Below are positions 7,501-15,475 of a DNA stretch of 64,000 nt, one piece after another. The notes beneath the pieces are model-generated. The model saw only the letters and a program-made list of their open reading frames with translations. It searched no databases and was not told where the DNA came from. Each line of letters begins with the position of its first letter. The first letter of the stretch is position 1. Location: NCBI GenBank assembly GCA_017395245.1, contig JAFPVR010000116.1:26064-90063 (forward strand). Reading direction: 5' to 3'. This stretch comes from Bacteroidales bacterium. Its GTDB lineage: Bacteria > Bacteroidota > Bacteroidia > Bacteroidales > WCHB1-69. The translations under genes were made by a program, and so were the position numbers.

Positions 7501-8583
7501 ATGTCAAAGAAACCACATAGATTTAACGCCCTGATCGACGCCATGGACACGTTCCTGCGCACGCCCGCGACGGTCACGGACGGTCGTTGCCACGTGCGCG
7601 ATGCGGTGGATATGAAGCGCATCATGATCACGGTGATGATTGCGCTGACCCCCGCGTTGGTTTTCGGCTGGTGGAACGTTGGTTTTCAACACTTCGATAT
7701 GATTAATAATGGTGGTAGCATTGCAACTCGTTGGCAATGTCTCTGGTACGGCTTCCTGAAGTGGCTGCCGTTGGTCATTGTGACCTACGTGAGCGGACTC
7801 GGGGTGGAGGTGCTTTTTGCGCAGATCCGCAAGGAGGAAGTCGCGGAAGGTTTCTTTGTCACGGGCTTTCTCATCCCCATGATTATGCCGCCCGATGTGC
7901 CATTGTGGATTGTTGCGGTGGCCACCATCTTCGCCGTGATTTTCGGCAAGGAGGTCTTCGGCGGTACGGGCTACAACTTCTTGAACCCTGCACTGTTAGC
8001 CCGTGCTTTCGTCTTCTTCGCCTACCCGTCGGTGATTTCCGGCGACCAAGTCTGGGTCTCCGGTGTTGATGCCGTTACGTGCGCGACCCCGTTATCCTTC
8101 GTCATGAACGGTCACCCCGAGGCGGTGCCTTCCACGGCGATGCTGTTCTTTGGTACTATCCCCGGCTGCATCGGGGAGACCTGCAAATTGGCCATTCTGC
8201 TCGGTGCGGCCATCCTCCTCGTTACGCAGGTGGCCGACTGGCGCATTATGCTCTCCGTCTTCACCGGCGGCTATCTGACGGCGGCCATCTTCCATGTCAC
8301 AGGACTTTGTCCCGTCGAAGCCCATGACCAACTGCTGATGGGTGGCTTCATGTTTGGCGCGGTCTTCATGGCCACCGACCCCGTCACCGCTGCGCACACC
8401 CGCGACGGCAAGTACATTTATGGACTGCTCATCGGCATCCTCGCCATCCTCATCCGCACCCTCAACAAGGGCTACCCCGAAGGCATGATGCTCGCCATCC
8501 TGCTGATGAACATCTTCGCCCCGCTCATCGACTACTGCGTGGTCCAAAGGCACATTAAACGACGGGTGAGACGTAAGACTTGA
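7501..8583 (+). CDS. nqrB: Na+-translocating NADH:quinone reductase subunit B
   Basis: 360 residues with about eight to ten hydrophobic membrane segments (for example MITVMIALTPALVFGWW, VPLWIVAVATIFAVIFG). NqrB is the main membrane subunit carrying covalent FMN and the Na+ path. The FMN-attachment threonine is T196 in VTCATPLSF, equivalent to the SGAT-like site of the family, and GGTGYNFLNPALLARAF is the conserved loop before it. FMATDPVTAAHTRDGKYIYG is the conserved late motif. The last codons and the TGA stop lie within the long heptamer array at 8568-8658. Confidence 0.95.
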   Translation: MSKKPHRFNALIDAMDTFLRTPATVTDGRCHVRDAVDMKRIMITVMIALTPALVFGWWNVGFQHFDMINNGGSIATRWQCLWYGFLKWLPLVIVTYVSGLGVEVLFAQIRKEEVAEGFFVTGFLIPMIMPPDVPLWIVAVATIFAVIFGKEVFGGTGYNFLNPALLARAFVFFAYPSVISGDQVWVSGVDAVTCATPLSFVMNGHPEAVPSTAMLFFGTIPGCIGETCKLAILLGAAILLVTQVADWRIMLSVFTGGYLTAAIFHVTGLCPVEAHDQLLMGGFMFGAVFMATDPVTAAHTRDGKYIYGLLIGILAILIRTLNKGYPEGMMLAILLMNIFAPLIDYCVVQRHIKRRVRRKT

Positions 8584-8658
8584 GACTTGAGACTTAAGAC
8601 TTGAGACTTGAGACTTAAGACTTAAGACTTGAAACTTGAAACCTGAAACTTGAAACCC
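8568..8658. repeat. Tandem heptamer repeat, 13 units of RAGACTT/GAAACYT
   Basis: Thirteen contiguous 7-bp units beginning gagacgt, aagactt, gagactt and ending gaaacct, gaaactt, gaaaccc. It fills the nqrB-nqrC junction and contains the nqrB stop. The reverse complement of the same unit (AAGTCTC) forms the array at 16761-16830. Confidence 0.95.
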
Positions 8659-8661
8659 AGA

Positions 8662-9276
8662 ATGAAGAACTTCACCAACACCTACATCTTCCTATACATC
8701 ACCGCGTTAGTCGTCGTCATCGCCGTGGTGCTCACCCTCGTTTACACAGGATTGGCGCCGCGTCGTGACCGCAACAAGCAAGCCGAAAAGTGCCAGCAGA
8801 TCCTGCGGGCGGCGGGTCATGATATCGACCGTTCGAAAGCCGTGGAGGCGTTCTCGAATCTTGCCGAGCCGCTGACCGAAGATGGCCAGCAGTATCGGGT
8901 TGTCTGTTCCGACGGCACCTCCGGCATTGCCGTGCGCCTCGACGGCAAAGGACTTTGGGGGCCGATTTGGGGCTATGCGGTGGTTTCGGCGGACGGACAG
9001 ATGCTCAAAGGTGTCAGTTTCGACCACAAGTCCGAAACGCCTGGTTTGGGTGCGAAGATTACCGAAGGGGCGTTTATGAAAGCTTTCGAAGGGAAGAAAC
9101 TCTACGACAAGGATGGCAATTTCGTGTCTGTCAGGGTGTTGAAGCCGGGCACCTCCCCCGAAATCGATGACGAGAACCGTGTGGACGCCATCTCCGGCGC
9201 GACGATCACTTCCCGCGGAGTGGATGATATGATGCGGTCCTCAATTCACAATTCACAATTCACGATTCACAATTAA
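8662..9276 (+). CDS. nqrC: Na+-translocating NADH:quinone reductase subunit C
   Basis: 204 residues. I place the start at ATG 8662 (MKNFTNTYIFLYITALVVVI), since the frame upstream is repeat DNA. One N-terminal membrane helix is followed by an FMN-binding domain. The covalent FMN site is the second threonine-type residue in ISGATITSRGV near residue 190. DHKSETPGLGAKI is the conserved flavin-domain loop. The C-terminal tail SSIHNSQFTIHN is encoded by four heptamers of AATTCAC and is not a normal part of NqrC. Four bases separate its stop from nqrD. Confidence 0.93.
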   Translation: MKNFTNTYIFLYITALVVVIAVVLTLVYTGLAPRRDRNKQAEKCQQILRAAGHDIDRSKAVEAFSNLAEPLTEDGQQYRVVCSDGTSGIAVRLDGKGLWGPIWGYAVVSADGQMLKGVSFDHKSETPGLGAKITEGAFMKAFEGKKLYDKDGNFVSVRVLKPGTSPEIDDENRVDAISGATITSRGVDDMMRSSIHNSQFTIHN

Positions 9277-9277
9277 T
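9243..9277. repeat. Tandem heptamer repeat, 5 units of AATTCAC inside the nqrC 3' end
   Basis: aattcac three times, gattcac, aattaat. It encodes the last 11 residues and the TAA of nqrC and ends 3 bases before the nqrD ATG. Confidence 0.9.
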
Positions 9278-9280
9278 GCC

Positions 9281-9880
9281 ATGAAAAAATACCTCGGACC
9301 TCTCAGCAAAGACAACCCGATTTTGGTGCAGACCCTTGGTGTCTGTTCGGCGTTGGCGGTGACCGCGCAGCTCAAGCCTGCCGTGGTCATGGCCCTCTCC
9401 GTGACCGTGGTGTGCGCCTGTTCCAACTTTTTCATCTCGCTGATGCGCAATACGATACCGCCGCGCATCCGCATTATCGTGCAGTTGCTCGTGGTCTCCT
9501 TCTTCGTCATCTTGGTGGATTTGCTGTTGCAGTCGTACCTCTACGATGTGAGCAAGATGCTATCGGTGTTCGTCGGGTTGATCATCACCAACTGTATCAT
9601 AATGGGCCGGTTGGAGGCTTTCGCCTTGTCACACAAGCCGTTGTCCTCGCTCATGGACGGCATGATGAACGGCCTCGGCTATGGCTTGGTGCTCGTCGTG
9701 GTGGCCTTCTTCCGTGAACTTCTCGGTTCGGGCACACTGTGGAACCACCAAGTCGTCCCGGATAGCTGGTACGCCGCCGGCTATCTCAACAACGGATTGA
9801 TGATTCTGCCGCCGATGGCGTTGATATTGGTCGGGGTGATTATTTGGGCGAAGGGGCCAAGAACCAAGGTGGGTGCCTGA
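9281..9880 (+). CDS. nqrD: Na+-translocating NADH:quinone reductase subunit D
   Basis: 199 residues, integral membrane, with about six helices. Features of NqrD/RnfE are GPLSKDNPILVQTLGVCSAL at the start, the cysteine in VVCACSNFF that contributes to the intramembrane Fe site shared with NqrE, IITNCIIMGRLEAFA in the middle, and GVIIWAKGPRTK at the end. The gene starts 4 bases after nqrC. In most Bacteroidales nqrE would follow directly, but here a toxin-antitoxin pair intervenes. Confidence 0.95.
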   Translation: MKKYLGPLSKDNPILVQTLGVCSALAVTAQLKPAVVMALSVTVVCACSNFFISLMRNTIPPRIRIIVQLLVVSFFVILVDLLLQSYLYDVSKMLSVFVGLIITNCIIMGRLEAFALSHKPLSSLMDGMMNGLGYGLVLVVVAFFRELLGSGTLWNHQVVPDSWYAAGYLNNGLMILPPMALILVGVIIWAKGPRTKVGA

Positions 9881-9954
9881 TTCCTATAGCCTTGATGCTA
9901 TCCGCACTTGCAGTGTTACGACAAATCCCATTGTTGAATAAAAAGAGCGAAAAA

Positions 9955-10006
9955 TCAACTTTATCGTTGAATTATATGGTTTGTGTTAGAAAAAAATGTA
10001 TCTTTG
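9955..10006 (+). promoter_or_regulatory. Promoter of the toxin-antitoxin pair with candidate operator
   Basis: TCAAC-TTTATC-GTTGA inverted repeat at 9955-9970 (a further GTTGAATA lies at 9933), then a -7 box TATCTTTG at 9999-10006, 21 bases before the toxin ATG. The inverted repeat is placed where an autorepressing antitoxin could bind. The operator role is inference. Confidence 0.5.
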
Positions 10007-10027
10007 CAGCCATAAAGTGAAAGCAAT

Positions 10028-10375
10028 ATGATAACAGTTGAAGATGTTAAAGCGTTTCTGAATCAGTTCAATATAAAGGCGCAGGTGTTCGGGATAGTTT
10101 TTAGAGACGATAGACCCAAAAACAGAAAGGCTTTGGTACAGTTGGAACTTACGCAGTTACAGCGCGAAAAAATTGTGAAAAGCCTTCTTCCTAAGGACTA
10201 TGTGGAAGGTCCCATGGTTGATATGCTGAACCAGAAGGAGGAGATGTGGGTCTTTGGCAAGAGCGTGAATGGACAAGAAGTGTATATCAAAATCACGCTG
10301 GGTCATAAAAATGACCAAACTGTCTGTATATCGTTTCATATTGCTGAACATCCGTTGACATACCCATTTAAATAA
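10028..10375 (+). CDS. Toxin of a type II TA pair (MqsR/RelE-like small protein)
   Basis: 115 residues. The pattern FGIVFRDDRPKNRKAL near residue 22, YVEGPMVDMLN near residue 61, WVFGKSVNGQEVYIKI near residue 77 and the end ISFHIAEHPLTYPFK are typical of a Bacteroidota toxin family that I recall being annotated as MqsR-like, an mRNA interferase of the RelE fold. It stands 7 bases ahead of a gene encoding an HTH plus Panacea-type antitoxin, the expected order for such pairs. It lies between nqrD and nqrE with its own promoter. Base composition is more AT-rich than nqr. Toxin activity is inferred from family and context. Confidence 0.72.
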   Translation: MITVEDVKAFLNQFNIKAQVFGIVFRDDRPKNRKALVQLELTQLQREKIVKSLLPKDYVEGPMVDMLNQKEEMWVFGKSVNGQEVYIKITLGHKNDQTVCISFHIAEHPLTYPFK

Positions 10376-10382
10376 TAATGCT

Positions 10383-11381
10383 ATGAAGATACCAAACAGC
10401 CCATTAACAGGCAAGCCCATGCGGGTGGTTTACGAGCCAGACACAGAGACGTATCGCGGAGAAGAGTATAGCTTTACATATATAACGTTCCGCGATGAAG
10501 AGAAAGGCGAGAGCTATACTACTACGGAAAGCGACGGTATATGGCTTAGTCAGTTGACTAACCAGTATCGCGAAAAGTATGGCATTCCCTACACGGATGA
10601 GATTGTCGCTTTGCGTGAATTGTATGGTGTGAGTGCGGCCAAAATGTCCTTGATTTTGGGCTTTGGCGCAAACCAATACCGTCTGTATGAAGATGGCGAG
10701 GTGCCCAGCGAAAGTAATGGGAAGATGATACGAGGGGCGATGAATCCACGAGTGTTCCTCGACCTAGTGAAAAGCTCAAGGCATCAACTAACCGAAAAGG
10801 AGTATGCAAAGATTTCGGCCCGTGTGCAAGAGGTGATAGGCCAGTCGGAGCAATGGGTTGAAGAACAGCGCGCGTCTGAAAGGTTGTTCCGCAGCGGCAG
10901 AGGAATTGCCAACGGTTTCGCGCCGGTGTCCACAAAGAGGTTGAAAAACCTGTTGTTGTATGTGTTAGGAAAGATAGGCGAAACCTATCAGACGAAGATG
11001 AATAAAGTGCTGTTTTACATCGACTTTCTTTCCTACCGTGAGCGCGGAATGGCCATCTCGGGTCTCGCCTACAATGCAATTGAGTTCGGTCCTGTGCCAC
11101 AACGGTGGGACAGGGTCTACAGTGCGTTTGATGAGGTGGAGGAACGGTTGAGGCTGGTGCAGAATCAGGAATGTGTGTCGTTGGAAGCCGCGTGTGAAGC
11201 TGACATGAATGGCTTTGCCGAGCGGGAGGTTGCGATAATCGATGAGGTGTGTGCGAAAGTTAAAAACATGACTTCCCGTGCCATATCGAAAATGAGCCAT
11301 GAGGAACCCGCATGGAAAAAACATGTCGGCAATCCCGAGACCATCCCCTTCAGTGAGGCTTTTACGCTTGTAGGAATGTAG
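10383..11381 (+). CDS. Antitoxin: MqsA-like HTH fused to Panacea (DUF4065) domain
   Basis: 332 residues. The N-terminus SPLTGKPMRVVYEP occupies the place of the zinc knuckle of MqsA/YgiT antitoxins but has no cysteines. An XRE-type HTH follows (ALRELYGVSAAKMSLILGFG, then NQYRLYEDGEVPS). Residues about 190-330 match DUF4065/SocA-like Panacea (KLLYVLGKIGET-type start, NKVLFYIDFLSY, GLAYNAIEFGPVPQRWD). Panacea domains are known as promiscuous antitoxin domains that neutralise unrelated toxins by direct binding. The HTH could repress the pair from the inverted repeat at 9955. Only 58 bases separate it from nqrE. Confidence 0.82.
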   Translation: MKIPNSPLTGKPMRVVYEPDTETYRGEEYSFTYITFRDEEKGESYTTTESDGIWLSQLTNQYREKYGIPYTDEIVALRELYGVSAAKMSLILGFGANQYRLYEDGEVPSESNGKMIRGAMNPRVFLDLVKSSRHQLTEKEYAKISARVQEVIGQSEQWVEEQRASERLFRSGRGIANGFAPVSTKRLKNLLLYVLGKIGETYQTKMNKVLFYIDFLSYRERGMAISGLAYNAIEFGPVPQRWDRVYSAFDEVEERLRLVQNQECVSLEAACEADMNGFAEREVAIIDEVCAKVKNMTSRAISKMSHEEPAWKKHVGNPETIPFSEAFTLVGM

Positions 11382-11439
11382 AATTGTCACCTTTTAGAAT
11401 AAGTGTACCTAACCCATAACCCCACAATCTGTAACTATT

Positions 11440-12042
11440 ATGTTAAACATTTTCCTCCGTTCCGTCTTCATTGACAATATGGTCTTCGCCTACTTCTTAG
11501 GGATGTGTTCCTACTTGGCCGTCTCCAAGAACGTGAAGACCGCCTTCGGGCTTGGCCTGGCCGTCTGCTTTGTGCTGACCGTCACCGTGCCTGTCAACTA
11601 TCTGATAGACAAATACCTGCTTCGCGAGGGGGCACTCACGTGGGTGAGTGCGCGGTTCGCGGGCACGGATCTCTCGTTCCTGTCGCTGATTATCTTCATC
11701 GCGGTGATTGCGGGCATCGTGCAGCTGTTGGAGATGGTTTTCGAGCGGTATCTGCCCGCGCTGTATATGACCTTGGGCATCTTCCTGCCACTCATCGCCG
11801 TGAATTGCGCCATTCTCGGTGGCTCTCTCTTCATGCAGGAACGCAACTTCCCGACGGTGGCGCACAGCCTGGCCTACGCGCTCGGTTCCGGCATCGGCTG
11901 GCTGCTGGCCATCACCGCCTTCGCAGCCATCCGCGAGCGCCTCAAATACGCGAAAATCCCGCCCAAACTGCAAGGCAACGGCATCGCGTACATCATCACG
12001 GGACTGTTGGGAATGGGGTTTATGGCGTTCCTCGGAATGTGA
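11440..12042 (+). CDS. nqrE: Na+-translocating NADH:quinone reductase subunit E
   Basis: 200 residues with six predicted helices. NqrE pairs with NqrD as an inverted-topology homologue around the intramembrane iron centre. Hallmarks are FIDNMVFAYFLGMCSYLAVSK at the start (its cysteine is an expected Fe ligand), FLPLIAVNCAILGGSLFMQE in the middle and ITGLLGMGFMAFLGM at the end. No -7 box is visible in the 58-base gap behind the antitoxin gene, so expression may depend on the TA promoter or on longer transcripts. Degenerate 7-bp steps (cctaacc, cataacc) precede the ATG. Confidence 0.95.
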   Translation: MLNIFLRSVFIDNMVFAYFLGMCSYLAVSKNVKTAFGLGLAVCFVLTVTVPVNYLIDKYLLREGALTWVSARFAGTDLSFLSLIIFIAVIAGIVQLLEMVFERYLPALYMTLGIFLPLIAVNCAILGGSLFMQERNFPTVAHSLAYALGSGIGWLLAITAFAAIRERLKYAKIPPKLQGNGIAYIITGLLGMGFMAFLGM

Positions 12043-12060
12043 AATAATAATAAAAAGCTT

Positions 12061-12168
12061 CTTTAAGCAGCCTCGGAGAGGCAAAACGCACGGAGTGCAA
12101 ATAACCCCACACAAGCGACGAGGGAGCGCAGTGTGGGGCCTGAAACAAGAAACAAGAAACTTGAATTA
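12061..12168. repeat. Composite hairpin repeat plus heptamers before nqrF
   Basis: GCAGCCTCGGAGAGGC, CGCACGGAGTGC and a CCCCACAC ... GTGTGGGG pair (12102-12138) form three successive hairpins. Then gaaacaa, gaaacaa, gaaactt, gaattaa run straight into the nqrF ATG. Close copies of the hairpin block occur at 46455 and 48121. Confidence 0.85.
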
Positions 12169-13410
12169 ATGAGTGTAATAACGATCATAGCTGCAATCGT
12201 AATCTTCTTGGTAATCATCTGGTTATTAGTCGCTGTGCTGTTGTTTGCCCGCAAGAAGATGATTCCGGAGGGGAATGTGAAAATCACCATTAACGGGAAG
12301 CGGGAGATTGAACACGAGCGAGGGTGTACGCTGCTGCAGGCGTTGGCCGACGGGAAGGTGTTTGTGCCGTCGGCGTGCGGCGGGGGCGGCTCTTGCGGCA
12401 CCTGTCGCGGCAAGGTGCTCTCCGGCGGCGGTGAGATTCTGCCCACCGAGCTGGCGCATATTTCCCGCAAGGAGGCCGCCGAGCACTACCGCCTCTTCTG
12501 CCAGGTGAAGGTGCGCGAGGATATGGAAATCGAGATTCCCGAGAGTTTCTTCGGCATCAAGAAGTGGGAATGCACGGTCGTTTCCAACCGCAACGTGGCC
12601 ACCTTCATCAAGGAATTGGTGCTGCAACTGCCTGATGGCGAGGTGATGAACTTCCGTTCGGGAGGTTACATCCAGATAGACATCCCTGCTTGTGCCGTTA
12701 GTTTCGCGGACATGGATATCGAGGAGCCTTATCGCGCCGACTGGCAGAAGATGGGGCTTTTCGACCTGCGGATGAAGAACGGGACACCCACCGTCCGCGC
12801 CTATTCCATGGCCAACTACCCGGCGGAAAACGGCATTGTGATGCTCAACGTGCGCATCGCCACGCCGCCCTTCAACCCCAAGAAAGGGCGGATGGAGAAG
12901 GTGAGTCCCGGTGTCGCTTCGTCGTACATCTACAGTCTGAAACCCGGCGACAAGGTCTTTGTGTCAGGACCTTACGGCGACTTCTTCGTGGAGGACACCG
13001 ACCGTGAGATGATGTTCATCGGCGGCGGCGCGGGCATGGCGCCCATGCGCTCGCACATCTTCGACCAGTTCAAGGTGAAGAATACGCAGCGGAAGACCAC
13101 TTTTTGGTACGGCGGCCGCTCGCGCAAGGAACTCTTCTACATGGACGAGTTCGAACAACTGGCGGCGGAACACGACAATTTCGACTTCCATATCGCCCTC
13201 TCCGACGCGCTGCCCGAGGACAACTGGACGGGCTTCACGGGCTTTATCCACGAGGTGATTTACACGCAATACCTGAAAGATCATCCTGCCCCCGAGGACA
13301 TCGAGTACTACATCTGCGGTCCCCCGATGATGTTGCAGGCGGTGCTGAAGATGTTGGACAGTCTTGGCGTCACCAAGGAGATGATTCACTACGATGATTT
13401 CGGAGGGTAA
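12169..13410 (+). CDS. nqrF: Na+-translocating NADH:quinone reductase subunit F
   Basis: 413 residues from ATG 12169; the frame upstream is repeat DNA. Order: one N-terminal membrane helix ([20 protein letters not shown]), a plant-type 2Fe-2S ferredoxin domain with cysteines in [12 protein letters not shown] and a fourth in LFCQVKV, an FAD-binding domain with RAYSMANYP, and an NADH-binding domain with [13 protein letters not shown] and the C-terminal YYICGPPMM and DDFGG. NqrF takes electrons from NADH through FAD to the iron-sulphur centre. It closes the nqr set and is followed after about 20 bases by the ffh promoter. Confidence 0.97.
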   Translation: MSVITIIAAIVIFLVIIWLLVAVLLFARKKMIPEGNVKITINGKREIEHERGCTLLQALADGKVFVPSACGGGGSCGTCRGKVLSGGGEILPTELAHISRKEAAEHYRLFCQVKVREDMEIEIPESFFGIKKWECTVVSNRNVATFIKELVLQLPDGEVMNFRSGGYIQIDIPACAVSFADMDIEEPYRADWQKMGLFDLRMKNGTPTVRAYSMANYPAENGIVMLNVRIATPPFNPKKGRMEKVSPGVASSYIYSLKPGDKVFVSGPYGDFFVEDTDREMMFIGGGAGMAPMRSHIFDQFKVKNTQRKTTFWYGGRSRKELFYMDEFEQLAAEHDNFDFHIALSDALPEDNWTGFTGFIHEVIYTQYLKDHPAPEDIEYYICGPPMMLQAVLKMLDSLGVTKEMIHYDDFGG

Positions 13411-13429
13411 AGTCAATGTTAAAAAATCG

Positions 13430-13457
13430 TATCTTTGCCGCCGTTTTCCGAAAACGG
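13430..13457 (+). promoter_or_regulatory. ffh promoter with a palindrome at the start site
   Basis: -7 box TATCTTTG at 13430-13437. It is immediately followed by CCGTTTTC-C-GAAAACGG (13441-13457), an almost perfect palindrome that would cover the transcription start. It may be an operator or a 5' RNA hairpin. Confidence 0.6.
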
Positions 13458-13495
13458 GAAAAATAATAAATGTTGAACAATAAAGACGCAAGATA

Positions 13496-14836
13496 ATGTT
13501 TGAAAGTTTGTCAGAAAGACTGGAACGCTCGTTCAAAGTGCTGCGCGGGCAGGGAAGAATTACCGAGATTAACGTGGCTGAGACCACCAAGGAGATCCGC
13601 AAGGCGCTCATCGATGCCGACGTGAGCTATGCCATCGCCAAGGAATTCACCAACAGCGTGAAGGAGAAGGCCATCGGCATGAACGTCATCAATGCTGTGT
13701 CGCCCAACCAGTTGATGGTCAAGATTACCTACGACGAGCTCATCGCCTTGATGGGCAGCGAGGCCGTGGACATCAACCTCAAGGGCTCGCCCGCCATCAT
13801 CCTGATGGCCGGTCTGCAAGGTTCCGGTAAAACCACCCACAGCGCGAAGCTTGCCAATCTGTTGAAAACCAAGCGCGGCAAGAAACCGTTGTTGGTCGCC
13901 TGCGACGTCTACCGTCCGGCCGCCATCGACCAGCTGCAGGTGCTCGGCCAGCAGATCGGCGTGGAGGTCTATACCGAACCCGACAACAAGAAGCCCGTGG
14001 AGATTGCCAAGAACGCCGTGAAGTACGCCAAGGACTACGGCTACGACGTCGTGATCATCGATACGGCCGGCCGTCTCGCGGTCGACGAGGAGATGATGGA
14101 CGAGATTGGCAATATCAAGGACGCCGTGAACCCGCAGGAAATCCTCTTCGTGGTGGATGCCATGACGGGTCAGGACGCCGTGAACACCGCCAAGGCGTTC
14201 AACGACAAGCTCAACTTCGACGGCGTGATCCTCACCAAACTCGACGGCGACACCCGTGGCGGTGCCGCGTTGACTGTCCGCAAGGTCACCGGCAAGCCCA
14301 TCAAGTTCATCGGTACCGGCGAGAAGATGGAGGCGTTGGACGTCTTCCATCCCGAGCGCATGGCCGAACGCATCCTCGGCATGGGCGACATCCGTTCCTT
14401 CGTGGAGCGCGCCCAGGAGCAGTTCGACGACGAGGAGGCCGCCAAGCTCTCCAAGAAGCTGGCCAAGAACCAGTTCGACTTCAACGACTTCAACCAGCAG
14501 ATCCAGCAGATCAAGAAGATGGGCAATGTGAAGGATCTGATGGGCATGATTCCCGGCATGGGCAAGATCATCCGCAATATGGACATTGACGACGACGTTT
14601 TCAAGAGCGTGGAGGTGATGATCCAGTCGATGACGCCCGAGGAGCGCGCCAACCCCGACATTATCAACGGTTCGCGCCGCAAGCGCATCGCGCGGGGCTC
14701 CGGCCGCGACATCCAGGACGTGAACCGCCTCATCAAGCAGTTCGACGAAATCCGCAAGGTGATGAAGGCCGTGAACAACGGCTCCGGCAAGACCCGCGGG
14801 ATGATGCGTGCGATGAAGGCGCGGGGAAGACGATAA
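13496..14836 (+). CDS. ffh: Signal recognition particle protein Ffh
   Basis: 446 residues, full length. N domain (MFESLSERLERSFKVLRGQG), then the SRP GTPase with G1 GLQGSGKTT, DVYRPAAIDQL, G3 as DTAGRL and the TKLDGDTRGG motif, then a methionine-rich M domain (GMIPGMGKII, MIQSMTPEERANP, RIARGSGRDIQDVN). With SRP RNA it delivers nascent membrane and secretory proteins to FtsY. Its own promoter separates it from nqrF. No SRP RNA gene was recognised nearby. Confidence 0.97.
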   Translation: MFESLSERLERSFKVLRGQGRITEINVAETTKEIRKALIDADVSYAIAKEFTNSVKEKAIGMNVINAVSPNQLMVKITYDELIALMGSEAVDINLKGSPAIILMAGLQGSGKTTHSAKLANLLKTKRGKKPLLVACDVYRPAAIDQLQVLGQQIGVEVYTEPDNKKPVEIAKNAVKYAKDYGYDVVIIDTAGRLAVDEEMMDEIGNIKDAVNPQEILFVVDAMTGQDAVNTAKAFNDKLNFDGVILTKLDGDTRGGAALTVRKVTGKPIKFIGTGEKMEALDVFHPERMAERILGMGDIRSFVERAQEQFDDEEAAKLSKKLAKNQFDFNDFNQQIQQIKKMGNVKDLMGMIPGMGKIIRNMDIDDDVFKSVEVMIQSMTPEERANPDIINGSRRKRIARGSGRDIQDVNRLIKQFDEIRKVMKAVNNGSGKTRGMMRAMKARGRR

Positions 14837-14871
14837 TCGAATCTTTCCAAGGAATACCGAATATTCGGCCG

Positions 14872-14903
14872 TGTAGAGACGCAAGGTTTTGCGTCTCTAC
14901 GTG
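14872..14903. repeat. GTAG...CTAC palindrome
   Basis: GTAGAGACGCAAGG paired with TTTTGCGTCTCTAC, then GTGTCTTTTTT. It is one of several copies of a palindrome family (22346, 36699, 41807, 47279). Behind ffh it could also act as a terminator. Confidence 0.85.
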
Positions 14904-14958
14904 TCTTTTTTGACACATATCCAAGACATTGAACAGTAAACAATAAACATCCAAGATT

Positions 14959-15351
14959 ATGTATAACAGAGATTACACCCCCGAAAGAATAACAGAACTG
15001 AAGCCGAACGAGATCTTTGTGTTCGGCAGCAACCTTGCCGGCTCGCATGGCGGCGGCGCGGCACGCCTTGCCTATGATCGCTTTGGCGCGATATGGGGCC
15101 AAGGCGTGGGATTGCAAGGGCAGAGCTATGCCATTCCCACCATGCAGGGTGGGGTGGAAACTATCAAACCTTACGTGGATGAGTTTATGGAGTTCGCCAA
15201 ACAACATTCAGCGTATAAGTTCCTTGTTACACGTATCGGCTGTGGTATCGCCGGATTCACGGACGAGGAGATTGCGCCTCTGTTCAAGCAGGCTATAGAC
15301 TTGGAGAATGTAATCTTGCCAAAAGACTTCGTGGAAGTGTTATTTGGCTAA
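14959..15351 (+). CDS. A1S_2505-like phage-associated protein
   Basis: 130 residues. Strong landmarks are ELKPNEIFVFGSNLAGSHGG and AARLAYDRFGAIWGQGVGLQ near the N-terminus, then SYAIPTM and FLVTRIGCGIAGFTDEEIAP. This matches a widespread family first noted in phages and bacterial genomes (A1S_2505 type), resembling macro-like nucleotide-binding folds. Molecular function is not established. It stands alone between ffh and gpmA with terminator-like hairpins on both sides, and no other phage genes are near. The family call is fairly safe; any role is open. Confidence 0.75.
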   Translation: MYNRDYTPERITELKPNEIFVFGSNLAGSHGGGAARLAYDRFGAIWGQGVGLQGQSYAIPTMQGGVETIKPYVDEFMEFAKQHSAYKFLVTRIGCGIAGFTDEEIAPLFKQAIDLENVILPKDFVEVLFG

Positions 15352-15392
15352 CAAGAGCCTGCGCATCCCTTTTATCGCAAGGAACGCCAAAA

Positions 15393-15423
15393 CAAAGCCC
15401 CGAAGATCCACCTCGGGGCTTTG
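15393..15423. terminator. Bidirectional terminator between convergent genes
   Basis: CAAAGCCCCGA ... TCGGGGCTTTG, an 11-bp perfect stem with a 9-base loop, between the phage-type gene (+) and gpmA (-). Confidence 0.88.
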
Positions 15424-15475
15424 TGATAAATTTCCGCAAAGTTTCCGCGATTTCCGCAGATTTCCGCAATAAAAT

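Noticed and set aside
13511-14884. Minus-strand open frame of 457 codons over ffh
   Set aside because: Antisense shadow of a GC-rich essential gene; the protein is histidine/leucine low complexity.
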